Shown: positions 12,301-24,880 of the stretch, in pieces
Layout: each line of letters starts with the position of its first letter
How positions within the stretch are numbered: position 1 is the first letter of the stretch
Notes under the pieces: generated by a model
Database searches by the model: none
What the model was told of the DNA's origin: nothing
Seen by the model: only the letters and a program-made list of their open reading frames with translations
NCBI RefSeq assembly: GCF_008831285.2
Contig: NC_045147.1
Location: 22,592,981-22,656,980, forward strand
Direction of reading: 5' to 3'
Length of the DNA stretch: 64,000 nucleotides
Origin: Nymphaea colorata
Lineage: Eukaryota; Streptophyta; Magnoliopsida; Nymphaeales; Nymphaeaceae
Made by a program: the position numbers and the translations under genes

Positions 12301-15300
12301 GGCATGTACTACTGCACTTAAAGGTTGTTCCTAGCACTGTTGCTTGAGAAATATGTGGGAACAGCTTCTCTGTAAGCAAGATAACCTATTGAAGACTGTC
12401 AGGTCCTTAGGTGGTGGATTCCTTGCTGATCTCTCTCTCTCTCTCGTGCGTATGTGTGTGTTTGCATGCTTGATGCACCCTTCTTATCTCTTGGTTTCTT
12501 CAGAAAGTGATTATTTGTCACATTATTCCCTGCATGGGATTTCTTTTTAGCATGCTTTTGACAAATATGCTCTCCAACAGTTATCAGATTGTTGCTTATT
12601 GATAAGAAAGTATCAGAAGTGTTGATAAACTTAATTTTTCCTGTAATGTGTATGAGATTGATGCTAATTGATATGAAAGTATCAGAAGTGTTGATAATGG
12701 ATGGCAGATGAGAATATTTTCTTATTTTGCAGGGATGAGATTGAAACACCAAAAGTATGGTCTCAAATTTGCATCCAGAAAATGGTTGAATTGGCAAAGG
12801 AGACTACAACAATGCGTCGAGTCTTGGAGCCCATGTTCCTTTACTTTGATACAAGAAGACATTGGCTTCCTAAGCAAGGACTTGCAATGCTTCTTTTGTC
12901 TGATATGTGTTTCTTGATGGAGAGTTCAGGTTGATTTCCTTCTCTTTTATTTTTTTTCCTTCCGTTTTCACATTTCACTTGTGATCATGTTGACTGTTGT
13001 TTTCTCGTTCATGTACATGGGTTACTTTTGCAAATGCTTTCTCTTTACTTTGTCATGATAAAGCACTGTACTGCTCATACCTATGGCTTAGTCTTTTCTA
13101 TACTATTTTTTGGATCATGGGTTTATGTTATTGGCTCTACTGTTGTGCTTTTTCTTACTTGGTTGGATATTATAGGGACAATCCCTTATAACCACCTTAG
13201 AATTTAACAGATAGTTGCAATACTTTTCTTGTAGCTTTCTTGGCATGTCTTGAACTTGATTTTTGGTTTTTGTATTGCCTATTTACTGGGAAAATGTTTC
13301 AGGGAATGACCAATTGATTTTGGCTGCTATCATCCGCCACCTGGATCACAAAAATGTTGCTCATGATCCTCGTGTTAAATCTTCTATAATTCAGATTGTT
13401 ACTGCATTGGCTCAACAGTTCAGATCACGAGCTCTGGTTGCTGAAGCAGGGGTGGTCAGTGACTTGTGTAGGCACTTGAGGAAAAGCCTTCAAGCCACTG
13501 ATGAATCTGTTGGTTTGGAAGAGTCAAATGCAAATCTTTCCCTTCAGAGTTCAATTGAAGATTGCTTGCTGGAGATATCCAAAAGGGTATGTCTTACATA
13601 TCATTTTTGTGATTCCCCAGTCAGTCATATTTCAGGATATTTGCATAAAAGATGGATTGCCTGCTTTTCATTTGTGGTCCTAGAAACAGGTTTGACAAGT
13701 AATGGTCCCCCTTTGTGAGCCTGATTCTCCATATGAATCACTCAACTATTGGTCTGGGTTGATGTTGTGGGTTCATGTTTTTGGTTGTAAAGAAAGTTGG
13801 GATTTTTTTTTTCCAGATAAGCGATGCGAGACTCCTATTTGATATGATGGCAATAGCACTGGAGAAGCTGCCTAGTGTTGGAGTTGTTGCCAGGGCAACA
13901 GTTGGATCTATGCTGATTCTCGCTCATATTATTTCCTTGGTTTCATTTCAGTCGTATGTACAACAGGTACAATTGTTTTTTGGTTAAAAAGGTTATTATT
14001 TTAGTTTTCTTGGGGATGTTTCCTTCTGTTTTTTTTTTCCGTTTCATAGAACCTTTCAGTTTTCCAACAATTGGATAATGGATGTAAATAGACAAGTATG
14101 GTCAATTGGTTGAATTTTGTGTGGATACTTGATTGTTGTATGACGAGGTCTGGTTGGTACAACCATGGGGGCAGATATTTCAATCCAGAGTATATTTACC
14201 TAGCTTGGCAAACAAAGGTGCCCTAACATTTTACTGAAACTCCTATGATATAGGTAGCTCAAACTCGACAAAGTATATGGTGCTTGTTGAGAAATGGAGA
14301 GTGAAGCGGGAAAACCACGTAGTGGTTGGCCCTAATACCATGTTGCAATTGACAGGGAAGTAAGATAAGAGAACCAGAAAATCGTCTTTCATTAACCATA
14401 ATCTCTACTTAAATAGAGATCATTAAGAAATTACAGAGAGCTCCTCTTTATTACATTATATTTCAAGACAAATATAAATTTTGATAAATTTGCAATAACT
14501 ATCCAACGTAAAGTATTTCTCTCAACAGTAATTAATTAAAGGGCAATTCCCATAGTGAAAATTTTGAACTCTTTCATTGTAACTTGAGAAATTTCAGCAT
14601 ATAACATAGAAATACAATCTGTATGACAATTATGCATATATTAGTACATAAAGCCATTTGCTTTCCATATGCCCTTCTTTATGTTCTCCACCACATGGTC
14701 CTGCCTTGAATAATTAGGAGGTCCGGTTTGCTTCATGAAGACTACAACTTTTTTTGACTTTTTTCTTTTTTGATCCATAGGAAATAGGTGGGTGGAATGG
14801 TTTGTGTTTTCTAGTGATTTTTTTGACATAATGTAGGCTCTCTTACGAGTAAATTGCTGTCCTGCTATTTTTGGCTTACTGTCTATTGGACTTTATTTCT
14901 TATTTAGGTTTATCCAGAGGCTCTTCTTCTTCAACTGCTGAAAGCTATGATACATCCAGACACAGAAACCCGCTTAATTGCACACCGGATTTTCACTGTC
15001 CTCCTTGTCCCTGCTTCTATCCATGCAAGACATGATTGCATGTCCTTACACATGGAGTCTGTCTATGAACCTAGAAGACTGCACTCAAGAACAGCTACCA
15101 TCTTTTCATCAGCCTCTAAGCTCTTTGAAAAGCTGAGGAGGGAAAAGGAAGGACCTCATGTTGAAAAAAGTGGGGATGGTCGTGATGATTCTAAAGATAA
15201 AGAATGTGCTGATGAGGAGTTTAAACATGGGTGCATTCGAAGAAGTTCTCCAAATTTGTACAGGATAAGTTGTTCAATTGTTGACATTGCTGCTAGTAGC

Positions 15301-18300
15301 CCTAGCTCAACAGATTCGGTATGTACAGAATTATTCATGATAGATGTCATTAGTTTGCAAGCTCATAATGTCAAATCTGGTTTCTCTCTGTGAATTAATA
15401 AAATGTTTAGCAGGCTTATGTTAGTCTATGTATCTTATTGAATTTTATCAGTTCCATAGGATTTAGTGCATTTATTAAAAAGCTCAGTCGCTTCTGTCCT
15501 TGATCCTAGTGCATTCATCCTGTATAATGATGTGCCTTTTCATTAATTTACAGGAACCAACCATTGTAAAACTAAGCGAAGACCAAACAGCTCAGCTGCT
15601 TTCAGCCTTCTGGATACAGTCCAATTTACCTGATAACTTGCCATCAAATTTTGCAGCTATAGCTCATTCATTCAGCTTGACACTTCTCGCTTCACGGTTA
15701 AAGGTGCTTGTTGCTCTTTTACTTCTTGTCAGTTGAACCATATTTTACTGTTTGTGCACATGCTTTAGAAGATCCTTTGAGAATGATGAACTGTTGGGCT
15801 CAAAGAAGTCTTGTTCATGGTTTGGATTCAGTCAAGTAATGCTTTGCTAAAAGAGCTAGATAACTGTGAAATGGAGATCGTTGTCTGAATTTAAATGTAT
15901 GTCACATGGACCTTCAAATAAGGGGCAGCACCCGAGTTGACATGACTCGGGTGCAGGTGTGGATGCAGTATGGCTCTGACTCACACCCCAGCTGTGTGCT
16001 ATTATATTCCCTTTAAAAAAATTTTTCCTCTTTCTTTTTCTCCTCTCTTTCCCTCTCTTTCTTTATTTGCATTTATAAAAGTAAAAAAAAAAGGACAAAA
16101 CAACCATATAGTTATAACATTATATATATATCTATATACCCTTGCTGCACCCCTGCACCCAATTTTTTGGGGACACGCCACACTGGCACCCACACCCCGC
16201 ATCAATGTGACATAGATTTAAATGTGAAAGTCTTGTTTGGGAAAACCAGAAGGTGCTCTGAAGTCTGTATAAATTGATTGCTTGTGTTTCAGGTCCCGGC
16301 TTATGCATGGATACCATTATCTGTACTCAACAGTGGGCTTAGGTGCCTGTGCAAGTGTGCCTAGGCCCTGAGCGGTCACCTTTTCTACTAGTTTGCAGTA
16401 TCTAAGCTAAGCAAGAAATGGCCTTAAAAGATGTTTATCTAAGCCAAAAAAAGGTCTTAAAAAAGTGTAGTTAGTTTTACTGAAAGTTCTGCTAAGATGA
16501 GAATCGGGAATTGTCTTCCAATTCCCTGCTTACACATTGATACCATCAGTGATTTCATTGTTCTTGGAGAGGTCTTTTGCTTTATGGTGTTGGATTCTTG
16601 CACATTTCAAGCTGGAGGAATTTTGGTGCTCACAAATTCTAAATTAAAAAATAAAATATTAAAACTTCCATGGTTGAATAGATTATTTCTGAATTTTCTT
16701 GTTTATGCTTTTTTCTTCTTCTAAAGCCTATCATGTATGATACAGCTGAAGTAGAGGAATATGGCTTACAAAGGTACTATGAAATCTTCATAAAAAATGT
16801 GCCTGTGGCATTGAGGAAAGCATGGGGTTAACAAAAGAAAGAGAATGATTCCTACAAACCAAACCTTTATTATGGTGTCCATATATAGGAAATCTCTGTT
16901 GAATAGGAACTGTTCTTTGGATCATTGTGCTGGTTTCCAAGGTGCTCAAAAGAAAGAGGATCATAATTAGGAAAGGTTTCATGTTTCAAAGGAATGAGGC
17001 TCATGTCAGAAAAGTCTGGTCCAATAATCAGTCACTAGCGAGTAAATAAAGAGTATACAATATGTTACAATATACATTTCTGTGCACGTAGTAAATGTTT
17101 TCTTACCTTGGGATCGTTATGATGCAGGGTTCCAATCACAATGTTCTTCGCTCTTTTCAGTTACCTCTCTCTCTCATACATTTCTGTGCACGTAGTAAAT
17201 GTTTTCTTACCTTGGGATCGTTATGATGCAGGGTTCCAATCACAATGTTCTTCGCTCTTTTCAGTTACCTCTCTCTCTCAGAACTATATCTCTCGATTCT
17301 GATGGTATATTCTAGCCTCTATTTTCTATTTCTCATTGGTGCAAATAAGATCAAATGATGTTTTCCAGTGGCTTTAGTACATGTAAGGTCCAGAGGGTTA
17401 ATCTCGTTGGCCTGAAAGAACATATCATTAGCTAGTCTTGCATAATTACACCTTAACATGCTCATACGATTCATAATACAGGATATGATCGTTGTTCTCT
17501 ATGACAATACATCTGTATGATGCTCACTGGCAAATTTTGCTACATGAATTCCTAACAAGTTTGCTTGGTGCTGCTTGTTTTTGAATTTAGCACATAAGAT
17601 AGTGTGGCTATGCCTTGAGAAATTGCACACTTTATTTGTTTGTTCCTAAGTCTGCTTGGCATCTTTGTAGATGTTTGCTGAAAGGCATGAGGTTGACTAA
17701 TGGTTGATTTAGTTTCTGGGTGTAAAATGCTTGTATGACGTTCCCTGCTGAGCAGTAAGGTCTCCCATTTTTTCAACCTTGTGGGAAGGGATGCATAGCA
17801 TGCTATATATCCATGCTGGAATTCATGGTCGGACATGCAAGGATACAATCTTCAATTCTGTATTCAGCCTTTTTTCATATTGGATCCCTTATCCTTTATT
17901 TTAAGGAAAATTATTTGGATAGTAGCAGTGAGCTGTAAGGGGAGTATCACTGGATTTGTTCTGATTTCTGATAGGCAAGCTATACAAGCTGAACTTGTTT
18001 GCTAAAGTTATCCTCAGCTTGTTTGCCTTTGTTTGTCACCCAAAGAAGAGGCGCTTTCAGGTGCCCTTTTGTTGTTCTGCAAATATGCAGTTTGTTAATC
18101 TGTTCATCCTTCTTCAGTCTTCACTTTTATTTTCCTTAAGTGTGCTGTCTAGGTTGACAAGCTTATCCATCTTAAGATATGAGTTTCCATTCCGCTAACT
18201 CTTTGCCCCTATCTTATTTGTATTGAGCAGGAAAATTATCTCCTTCACACCAAAGGTCACTTTACACCTTGGCAACAGCAATGTTGATCTCAGCAGCAAA

Positions 18301-21300
18301 GATATATCACATACCAGAGCTAATTGACTTTCTTAAGATGTCCTTGGGCTTGAATAGTGTAAGATATTTGAAACTCATTTCCATTTGGTCCTCACAATGG
18401 TAGCCTTTACCTTTAAGCGAGCAATTGTAATGAGACCGCTATCAACTTGCACGTTTTTCTCTTGAGCGTATGGCAAAAATCTTTATAGTTTCAGTTAACT
18501 GCACTTCAGAAGATCCAACAGTTTTTCCCTAAATGAAGATAGCAACTAAACCAACATTATTAGCCAATAGAAATAATATCTTCCAGGATAGGAGACAGTT
18601 TACTGGCTTCTCTACCTCCCATGCAGATTGAGATGTTCTGGTATGTACTTGAATGTCAAGGATATTATGTAGTTTAAATTGTCAGGTTGATCTAGGTGGT
18701 AGACCATAAAAAGGCCAAGTCAGGGCTTATGTTAGCTAAAACGATAAAAGCAAGCAGACAAACTGGAACATAAATTTTGACAATATTTATGTTGAGTATA
18801 ATGTTCTGGAATTTAAGAACAATTTACATATATTCAGCGTAATGCTTAAGTGTGTACATATATTCAGGATATTCAGCAATAAAGAAAAACAATTTATAAT
18901 ATATTCAGTATAATACTTGATAACATTCACATATAATCAGAATATTCAGCAACAAATTAAGACATTTAAGTGCATTATCTAAGAAAAACAGACTGCCTCA
19001 ATGCAGCCTATTTTTCCAAATGGGCTGGGTCTGATTTGGTTATGTTATTTTTAGTTCACTTAGGTTTCAATTGGTTTTTCCAAATTCATTGCTAACCATC
19101 TCTCTGGATCAAGTCTGACATACAAATGTGGTGGAGTAAATAGTTATTAGTGCATAATGCCTATTTTGTCATCAAATATCATCATTTCCCTTCTATAAGG
19201 TAAGAACCTTTGTGGTTTCTGACACATGGCTTTCAGGTGTTAGCTAGCATATGTCTACTTGAGTATAAAGCAAAAGTAATTACTCCTGCATATACACATG
19301 CAGACTATTTCTAGATTTTACAGTTGGCCAAAAAACTGATTTGATACCAATAAGCTACCATACGGTATCAAGAACTGGGATGACTGAGACACCAAAGTTG
19401 ATTTTAACATGGCATTGTTTTTAGTTTAAAATTCATAATTGGACCTTTTGTTTACAACGTTAATGTGGTCTCTAATTTTGCATAGTACATAGGATAGAAC
19501 ATGCTCTCGGGAAGGATTAGAAACCTGAATAATCTGGTTTGTAGGGTTGACCTTAAACTCAATCTTGTATTGTATTTTTGGATAGCAAATATATTGGTGG
19601 AGGTCTGCTTCAGAACTATTACCTATAGTTGAGGGATATCTCTACCCTATTGCTATTTGCAGTCTTGCATTTTCCTGGAGTTTTGTCAATTTACTCTCTT
19701 CCCGGGTTCCTCTAATATGTCAACTAAGAAAAATGTAAACTTTGTCAACTCATCTGGAGTGCTATGAAACTGGGAAGGTTCAGCAACAAATGGAAAAGCC
19801 CTCCTTTTTGGACTTAAGCTTAAAGGACTTGTCACAGTCTACGCCTTATTAGTTCACATATTCCTTGGACCCTCTCTTCTCATGCATTTGTTCTTTAAAC
19901 ATACAAGTTCAACCTTTGTGTGCAGCTCTTTACCGAGTCAAATGACTTTAAAAATTGCTGTGGCATGATAGTCATTTTCTGAGGACTATTCTCCTTAAAG
20001 TTACATTGTATCAACTTCAGTTCTCTGAACATGACGTGTTTTTTTTTTTTTTTTTTAAAAAAATATTTGGTTCTTATGAATTATGGTTACATCATCAGAA
20101 CGTGTAGATCAACTTACGCAGTGTTGTGACTTGTGCGTCCTTTTCAGATGGATCCATATATAAGCATCACTGATGATCTTTATATATATGTAAAGCCACC
20201 AGCTGATCTGAAGGAATATGGAACCGATTCTGATGAAAATGCAGCCTTATCCTTACTTTCCTCTTTAAGGATGGCAGAGAGTGAGTCAGGAAATGCTCTT
20301 ATAGACATTATAGTTCGTGGTGTATCTGACAAAATGGAGGTATGGTATCATGATATCATTTTGACATGGACCTCACGACCAGTTTCCGATTGATTGGAAT
20401 TATTTACTGGAACTAATATCCTTGTTTCTATCTTCAGGTTGATGCGAACAGCCTAACCACAGAACTCTCTGACATATTTGTGCCTGATGACACCTTCTTG
20501 CTTGGTCCTCAATCTTTGTTGGACCTTGGATCCTGTAAGACCACTGCCCATACAAAGGAATCACTTTCAATGGATGAGGTAATTTCATTTCCCTAAATTT
20601 CCAGCATTCTTGAGTGGTTGTTATTCTTGAGTTGCTGACACGACTGGGGTCTCGTGTAGTCAGCTGTTATGCATTGTCTTGTTCATTCTTTTGTTTTTTG
20701 TTGAACCGTTGGTTTTATGTTTGTTCTCTCTCATTCTGATATTGTTCTAACTTTCTGGCTTCCATTTCTATTAGTTGGTCTAAAGGGGTATTCACTTTGT
20801 TAGTTTCCTTTGCGCATCTGTCCACCTACGTTCTAGTATTTTTGATCAAGTAATCAGCTGAGGATTACCGGCTCTTTTCATGCATATGTAGATTGCCTGC
20901 AACTTGAGAAATTTGGGTCTTCTTTTCCCCTGCTTCCTGTGGTTGTGTGTACAGGGAGCAGTAATTGCTTCCTGTGGTTTTGTGTATAGCGGTTGCTTTT
21001 GGTTCTATTGTGCCTTGGACATGTAAGCTTAGTTCTTTCTGCATCCTCTATTACGGAGAATGATTTTGGTCCCTCTTGGCTGAGTATATGTTCCTTGCAG
21101 GACTTGCCTGCACATGCATTGATTGAGGATGATGTTGTAAGTGAATCATCTATGTGTGAGCTTCCTCGCTCTGTTGCAAAATCACCTTCAGCATCTCTAT
21201 CACAGATAATCAGCGTCGGGCAGTTGCTGGAATCAGTACCTCTCTCTCTCTCATATTATGTGTGTGTGTGTGTGTGTGATATTATTGAGAATAGAAACCT

Positions 21301-21730
21301 GATTTACATTCATGTGATGCTTTTGCTTAATTAGGCACTTGAAGTAGCAGGTCATGTTGCCAGTGCATCCGTAGCGACGTCTCCACTTTCATACAGCACA
21401 ATGGCTAGCCAATGCGAGGCACTTGGCTTAGGAACCCGGAAGAAGTTGTCGAGTTGGTTGGTCCAAGACCCTAAAGTGGAATTTCACTCGTTCTCAAACG
21501 ATACCCAGGCGATGCACTCAAAGGTATGAAACTCACGGGCTATCAGTGCTTTGTCATATTTGTGTTTCTGACAGTCATCTTTCATTGCAAATCTTGATTA
21601 CTTTTTTCATGAGCAGGACCGAAGCGAAACTGATGGACAGAAAGATGGTCTGCCGCAGGAGCCATGGCAAGCTCTAAGGCTACCTCCTGCCAGCCCATTT
21701 GACAACTTCTTGAAAGCAGCAGGGTGTTGA
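6385..21730 (+). CDS. SRL2: EFR3/SEMI-ROLLED LEAF 2 family protein (PI4-kinase membrane anchor)
   Basis: Exons: 6385-6519, 7697-7771, 7878-7993, 8841-8955, 9280-9408, 9639-9686, 11678-11877, 12733-12929, 13303-13586, 13817-13966, 14908-15318, 15554-15703, 17232-17304, 18231-18358, 20148-20339, 20438-20578, 21101-21235, 21335-21523, 21617-21730. They sum to 2982 nt in one frame (993 aa), the usual family length. Plant EFR3 homologues (rice SRL2, Arabidopsis EFOP proteins) are helical-repeat proteins that hold the PI4K alpha 1 complex at the plasma membrane. The N-terminus shows the expected anchor: cysteines 12, 16, 18 and 19 (candidate S-acylation sites) followed by an Arg/Lys-rich patch to about residue 36. 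Other family landmarks are VWFMAEFSHIF, RHLDHKNVAHDP, LFDMMAIALEKLP and the C-terminal PPASPFDNFL. The start is the first ATG after a purine-rich leader. The donor after residue 70 is GC rather than GT, and the acceptor of exon 13 lies in a duplicated block. Confidence 0.93.
7772..7877 (+). other. Intron 2 of EFR3/SRL2: non-canonical GC-AG intron
   Basis: The donor reads AAAG|GCATGC and the acceptor TTGCTAG|ATT. Joining the flanking exons here gives FRVPK then IAKYLE, the order remembered for plant family members, with phase kept. The nearby GT (in CCGTGTTCC) would remove residues VPK. GC-AG introns are a known minor class spliced by the U2 spliceosome. Confidence 0.8.
10811..11474. repeat. 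Probable non-autonomous insertion in EFR3 intron 6
   Basis: The ends share a diverged direct match: GATACACGATATGCCCGC at 10811-10828 and GATACAATATGCCGGTG at 11458-11474. Nearby bases are rich in variants of ACGATAC and GATATG. The interior contains a hairpin-prone run (AAAAAGGG then CCCTTTTT, about 10904-10928), a pyrimidine tract and triplicated ATCTAAA words near 11092-11115. No reading frame resembles a transposase. The 2-kb intron 6 is much larger than most of its neighbours, which fits an insertion. The class is unknown. Confidence 0.35.
12601..12697. repeat. Short tandem duplication in EFR3 intron 7
   Basis: GATAAGAAAGTATCAGAAGT at 12601 recurs as GATATGAAAGTATCAGAAGT at 12670, each followed by GTTGATAA, giving a 69-base offset. 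It lies just before the exon 8 acceptor (AG at 12731-12732), so the duplication brought no coding sequence with it. Confidence 0.6.
14330..14527 (-). mobile_element. LTR-retrotransposon remnant: LTR plus primer-binding-like site
   Basis: Read on the minus strand, 14527 to 14341 starts TGTTGAG and ends CAACA, the TG...CA ends of an LTR, about 187 bases long. Directly after it, 14340-14331 reads TGGTATTAGG, close to the initiator-Met tRNA primer-binding site (TGGTATCAGAGC) found next to plant 5' LTRs. No second LTR, gag or pol was seen, so it looks like a truncated 5' end. It sits inside EFR3 intron 10. No target-site duplication was detected. Confidence 0.45.
15928..16215. repeat. Dispersed-repeat-like insertion with a perfect 10-bp hairpin in EFR3 intron 12
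   Basis: A perfect 10-base inverted repeat, GCACCCGAGT (15928-15937) and ACTCGGGTGC (15945-15954), flanks a 7-base loop. It is followed by GC-rich words such as GGTGTGGATGCAG. The right end (16142-16214) has matching opposite-strand words (CTGCACCC, CACCCACACCCCGC). A pyrimidine tract and a small TA microsatellite (about 16120-16139) lie between. Words of this type are also present at 51238-51280. It is non-coding and probably a short non-autonomous element. Confidence 0.4.
17072..17279 (+). repeat. Exact 104-bp tandem duplication across the EFR3 exon 13 acceptor
   Basis: Bases 17072-17175 and 17176-17279 are identical by eye over all 104 bases. Each copy carries the end of intron 12, the acceptor GATGCAG and the first 48 bases of exon 13. 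Only the second copy continues into the rest of the exon and its donor. Using the second acceptor (exon start 17232) keeps the frame. Using the first (17128) reads into copied intron sequence and meets an in-frame TGA before the second acceptor. The first copy is therefore a complete decoy acceptor, or the duplication is an assembly artefact. Confidence 0.9.
18359..20147 (+). other. Large intron 14 of EFR3/SRL2
   Basis: This 1.8-kb intron lies between the exon ending LGLNS and the exon starting MDPYIS. It contains repeated words around ATATTCAG(C/T)(A/G)(A/T)AA between about 18830 and 18960 and a T run at 20040-20056. No exon, RNA gene or recognisable transposon was seen in it. Confidence 0.7.
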
Positions 21731-22871
21731 GTGAGAAAGAGCAATTTGGACGAGTGCCTTTGCTTGTATAGCTGCTAACTTGCATTGTATTATTCAAATC
21801 CCTTGTTTCTTTTCACGTTCTCGTTTTCCTCACTGCACTGATTCACGGGAATGTGGCGGTGGCGGGGGGTGGGGGTGTCTTACTGACGTGCATCTTGTTG
21901 CAGACTGTCACTCTTTGTGGGTTTCGGGTTCCTAGCTCAGTACACGGCTGGATAAAGATGGATATGTCTTTGATAGGAAATGTCTATTCACAGTTCTTCT
22001 TTCCGGCTTCCATTTCTATTTTGTGTATATATGCTTAAGATTTGAGTCAATTGCTCAGCTGTTGCTTCTAAGCATTCTTTCTTTGTGCGCTCTTACTCGA
22101 CAGTCGACAATTACCTGCAAGTTAGATTTTTGGTAGCTTTCTGCAACATTTCATAAGGTTCAACGCTATCCTATTTATACTTTTAAGTAATTTTTTAATA
22201 TTAGAAATAAGAGAAAATAGTATAGCATGAGATTGTGGCATTTTTGCTTGTAAGAGTTTATGGGATATACAGCGAGAAACGCTAGAAGGATAGGCGGCTC
22301 ATCACTTGATTCGTAGAATACGTGTTTCCACAATCCTGCAGAAAGAAAAAGTCTCGTACTATCCGATTTTATATACTCAAATAAAAATATTATATTAAAA
22401 AAAAGTGAAAATGGCATATGATGAATCCATTACATCTTTATGGTTATGCAGACAGAAATGGTAGGGGGAACGGGCCATGATGTTCTTGCCCTAGGTGCCA
22501 TTCGAGTCTCCAAAGACCGAAAACTCAATCGGAAAAATTGGATGTTAAAGCTAGTCGGTTCATACTTGGTATTTTTGAACTTAAGCCACAAAAAGAAGCA
22601 TTAAAGGAGCTTTCACGAAGAAATGAATTCTTCGCTGGAGCAGCTGAGTACCGAACGCAAAATAGCAAATTTGATATGCATATTATTTTTTTAAAAAAGA
22701 AACAAGCAGACAAATTGCCATTGGAAGGGCAGTTTTGTCGACGCATCCTATGGTCAAGTTAGGTGACAATCCACAACTCACGAACGTATCATTACCTCAT
22801 TGAAGGAAGATCAGGGAACAACCTTGCCAATGACAAAAAAGTCAAGAAATTACAATTGAAAAATGTATTAC
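21731..22871. other. Intergenic region between convergent EFR3/SRL2 and RPL17 genes
   Basis: This 1.1-kb stretch should hold the two 3' untranslated regions and polyadenylation sites of the converging genes. The first part (about 21731-21830) is T-rich and suits a 3' UTR. Short frames near 22525-22760 overlap on both strands and match nothing I recognise. No gene is called. Confidence 0.6.
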
Positions 22872-24818
22872 CTATACAAGTTCGATGTAAGCCATGGGAG
22901 CATTATCACCACGCCTTGGTAAGGTCCTGATTATTCGCGTGTACCCTCCATTTCGCTCACCATATCTATCCTGAACCTCTGCAAAAAGGGCGTGAACGAT
23001 CTGCTTTTCGTATATAAAGCCCAAGGCTTGTCTTCTTTTATGCAGAGAGCCATCCTTAGCCAACGTGATCATTTTCTCGACGTACTTCCTCATGGCTTTT
23101 GCCCTAGCTTGAGTTGTTTTAATCCTACCATGCTTTAGAAGCTGCGTGGTGAGACCCCGTAACAGTGCCTTTCGTTGATCAGGAGGCCTGTTGAGTTTGG
23201 GCACCCGTCTGCCATGGCGCATTGCAAAGAATCTACTGCCATTGTTGACAACACCAAGAACCAGATCAAACCCATCGACGTCTGTACAAAAAAAGGCGCC
23301 CGGGGCACGTAAGCATATATCAATATTTGTGATGGCAACAAACTAGAGGAATATTCACTAGAAGCAATTGCCAATACAGAAGATGAAGCCTCATAAAAAA
23401 TGCAACGGTCTCCTGAATTAACACAGGCAGACTTCACAGAAGATGGTGGCATTAGGAATAGGTATCTATATAAGCAGAATAAAAGGGCAGATTTACAATA
23501 CAAATCAATGATCTTTTCAATAGCAATACACAATAAATTATTATAAAGACTAAAAGTCCCCACAGAGAGAAAACAATTGGAGTGCCTTGGATTACTTATA
23601 CACGACTTCAAACCCCGCCTATGTCCATCTCTTAATCCAAAAGAAAGAGCAAGAGGGAAGGGCTCCAGGATTCGACCTATTGGCAAATATGAGGCCAATA
23701 ATGGTAAGGATGTCCCGTTGGCTTAGCCAAATGGAGAAGGAAAGGACATAGGTCAAAAAACATCCTTTTAAGTCAAATCCTAGTGGTTGTTATACTACAC
23801 AAGGATCACCTCTTCAGAAAGAAAACGCAGGCTTACGAAGTGAAAGGGCTCTCAGCTGCACAATTTCAAGGAGATAAGCCAAGGCGGCGAAAATTAACTG
23901 TTCAAGATAAACAGTGTTGCTGGGACACTGACAGAGTGATAATGCTTGCAAGGCAACGGTTCTTGCTACTATACCATAAAGCTAAATGTAACCCACATTT
24001 CATGTTTGCGAAGAAATCACCTTTTAAAAGAAATCAGACATTACTATATCCATAACCCATTGGCTTCCCTGTTTCGTTATTTAACTAGTGAACAAGGACA
24101 CCTTGGGTCACTTAAACAGCCGAGTTAACTCAAGTACCGATCCAAATGCTATGTGGACACTTTGAAAAATACCAAATTAACCCAAGAAAATAGCGCAGGG
24201 TTCCCAATTTCCAATCCGATGCACATGAAAATAGAGTAACATGGAACCATCTCGGCGTTCCAAAATATCGTGGAGTTCCACATTAAGGAGAAACGATGAG
24301 ATGTATGGATGGAGGCAAGATCCAATTAAGAGAAAGAAAAATGAAAAAGGACACATTTGTTGAAATCATTGCAGGGTTTGTTTTGGAACAAATTTGGTCA
24401 TGGGAGAGGGGAAATCCTCCGGGCATTTGGGACGAGATGCTGCAATTCATACTACAAAAATGGGACGGCATCCACTGTCAAATTTGTCCCACAATCTCTC
24501 TCTCTCTCATCCACTCACACATCCACGCCCGCTCGCTCGCTCAGATACCAAACCAAGAACGAATGGAGTAGAGAAACGTTGCAAAAGCAAGAACGACAGG
24601 CCATTACCTTGCTTAATGCGCAACGGGTTTGCGACCGCCAAGCCGGAAAAGGACCGCGAGAGGGTCAGCCCCCGGCGGACCGAAACCTCAGAGCACATCG
24701 TAGGGAATGGCGACGGAGCCGCCGGGGATTTCCCGCAAGAAACCTTCGCCGTCGAGATCTGCGGGAGCGCAGAATGAAGGGACGCCATGCTCCAGACAGA
24801 GCAAGAGGCGGACGCCAT
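22872..24818 (-). CDS. RPL17: Chloroplast 50S ribosomal protein L17 (bL17c), nuclear-encoded
   Basis: Two exons on the minus strand: 24608-24818 (start ATG at 24818) and 22872-23281 (stop TAG at 22872-22874). They join in phase 1 to give 206 aa, close to the length I recall for Arabidopsis plastid L17. Residues 1 to about 85 are Ser/Ala-rich with few acidic residues and fit a plastid transit peptide. From Met91 the bacterial-type L17 domain runs to the C-terminus: [45 protein letters not shown] and the end PMAYIELV. L17 sits at the peptide exit-tunnel side of the large subunit. The intron is 1326 bases with a GT donor and a TTGTACAG acceptor. The leader just upstream of the ATG has a long CT tract on the coding strand. 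I see no defect. Confidence 0.95.
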
Positions 24819-24830
24819 TGCAGCACACGA

Positions 24831-24834
<4 letters not shown>

Positions 24835-24877
<43 letters not shown>
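24835..24877. repeat. GA/CT microsatellite in the RPL17 leader
   Basis: About 20 GA units on the plus strand read as CT on the RPL17 coding strand and end about 16 bases before its ATG. Pyrimidine-rich CT tracts are common in plant 5' leaders and core promoters, including those of photosynthesis genes. The array is long and near-perfect, so its length is probably polymorphic. Confidence 0.9.

Positions 24878-24880
<3 letters not shown>

Noticed and set aside
23135-23698. 187-codon minus-strand frame overlapping the RPL17 gene
   Set aside because: It lies mostly in the RPL17 intron and runs through the second exon in another frame.
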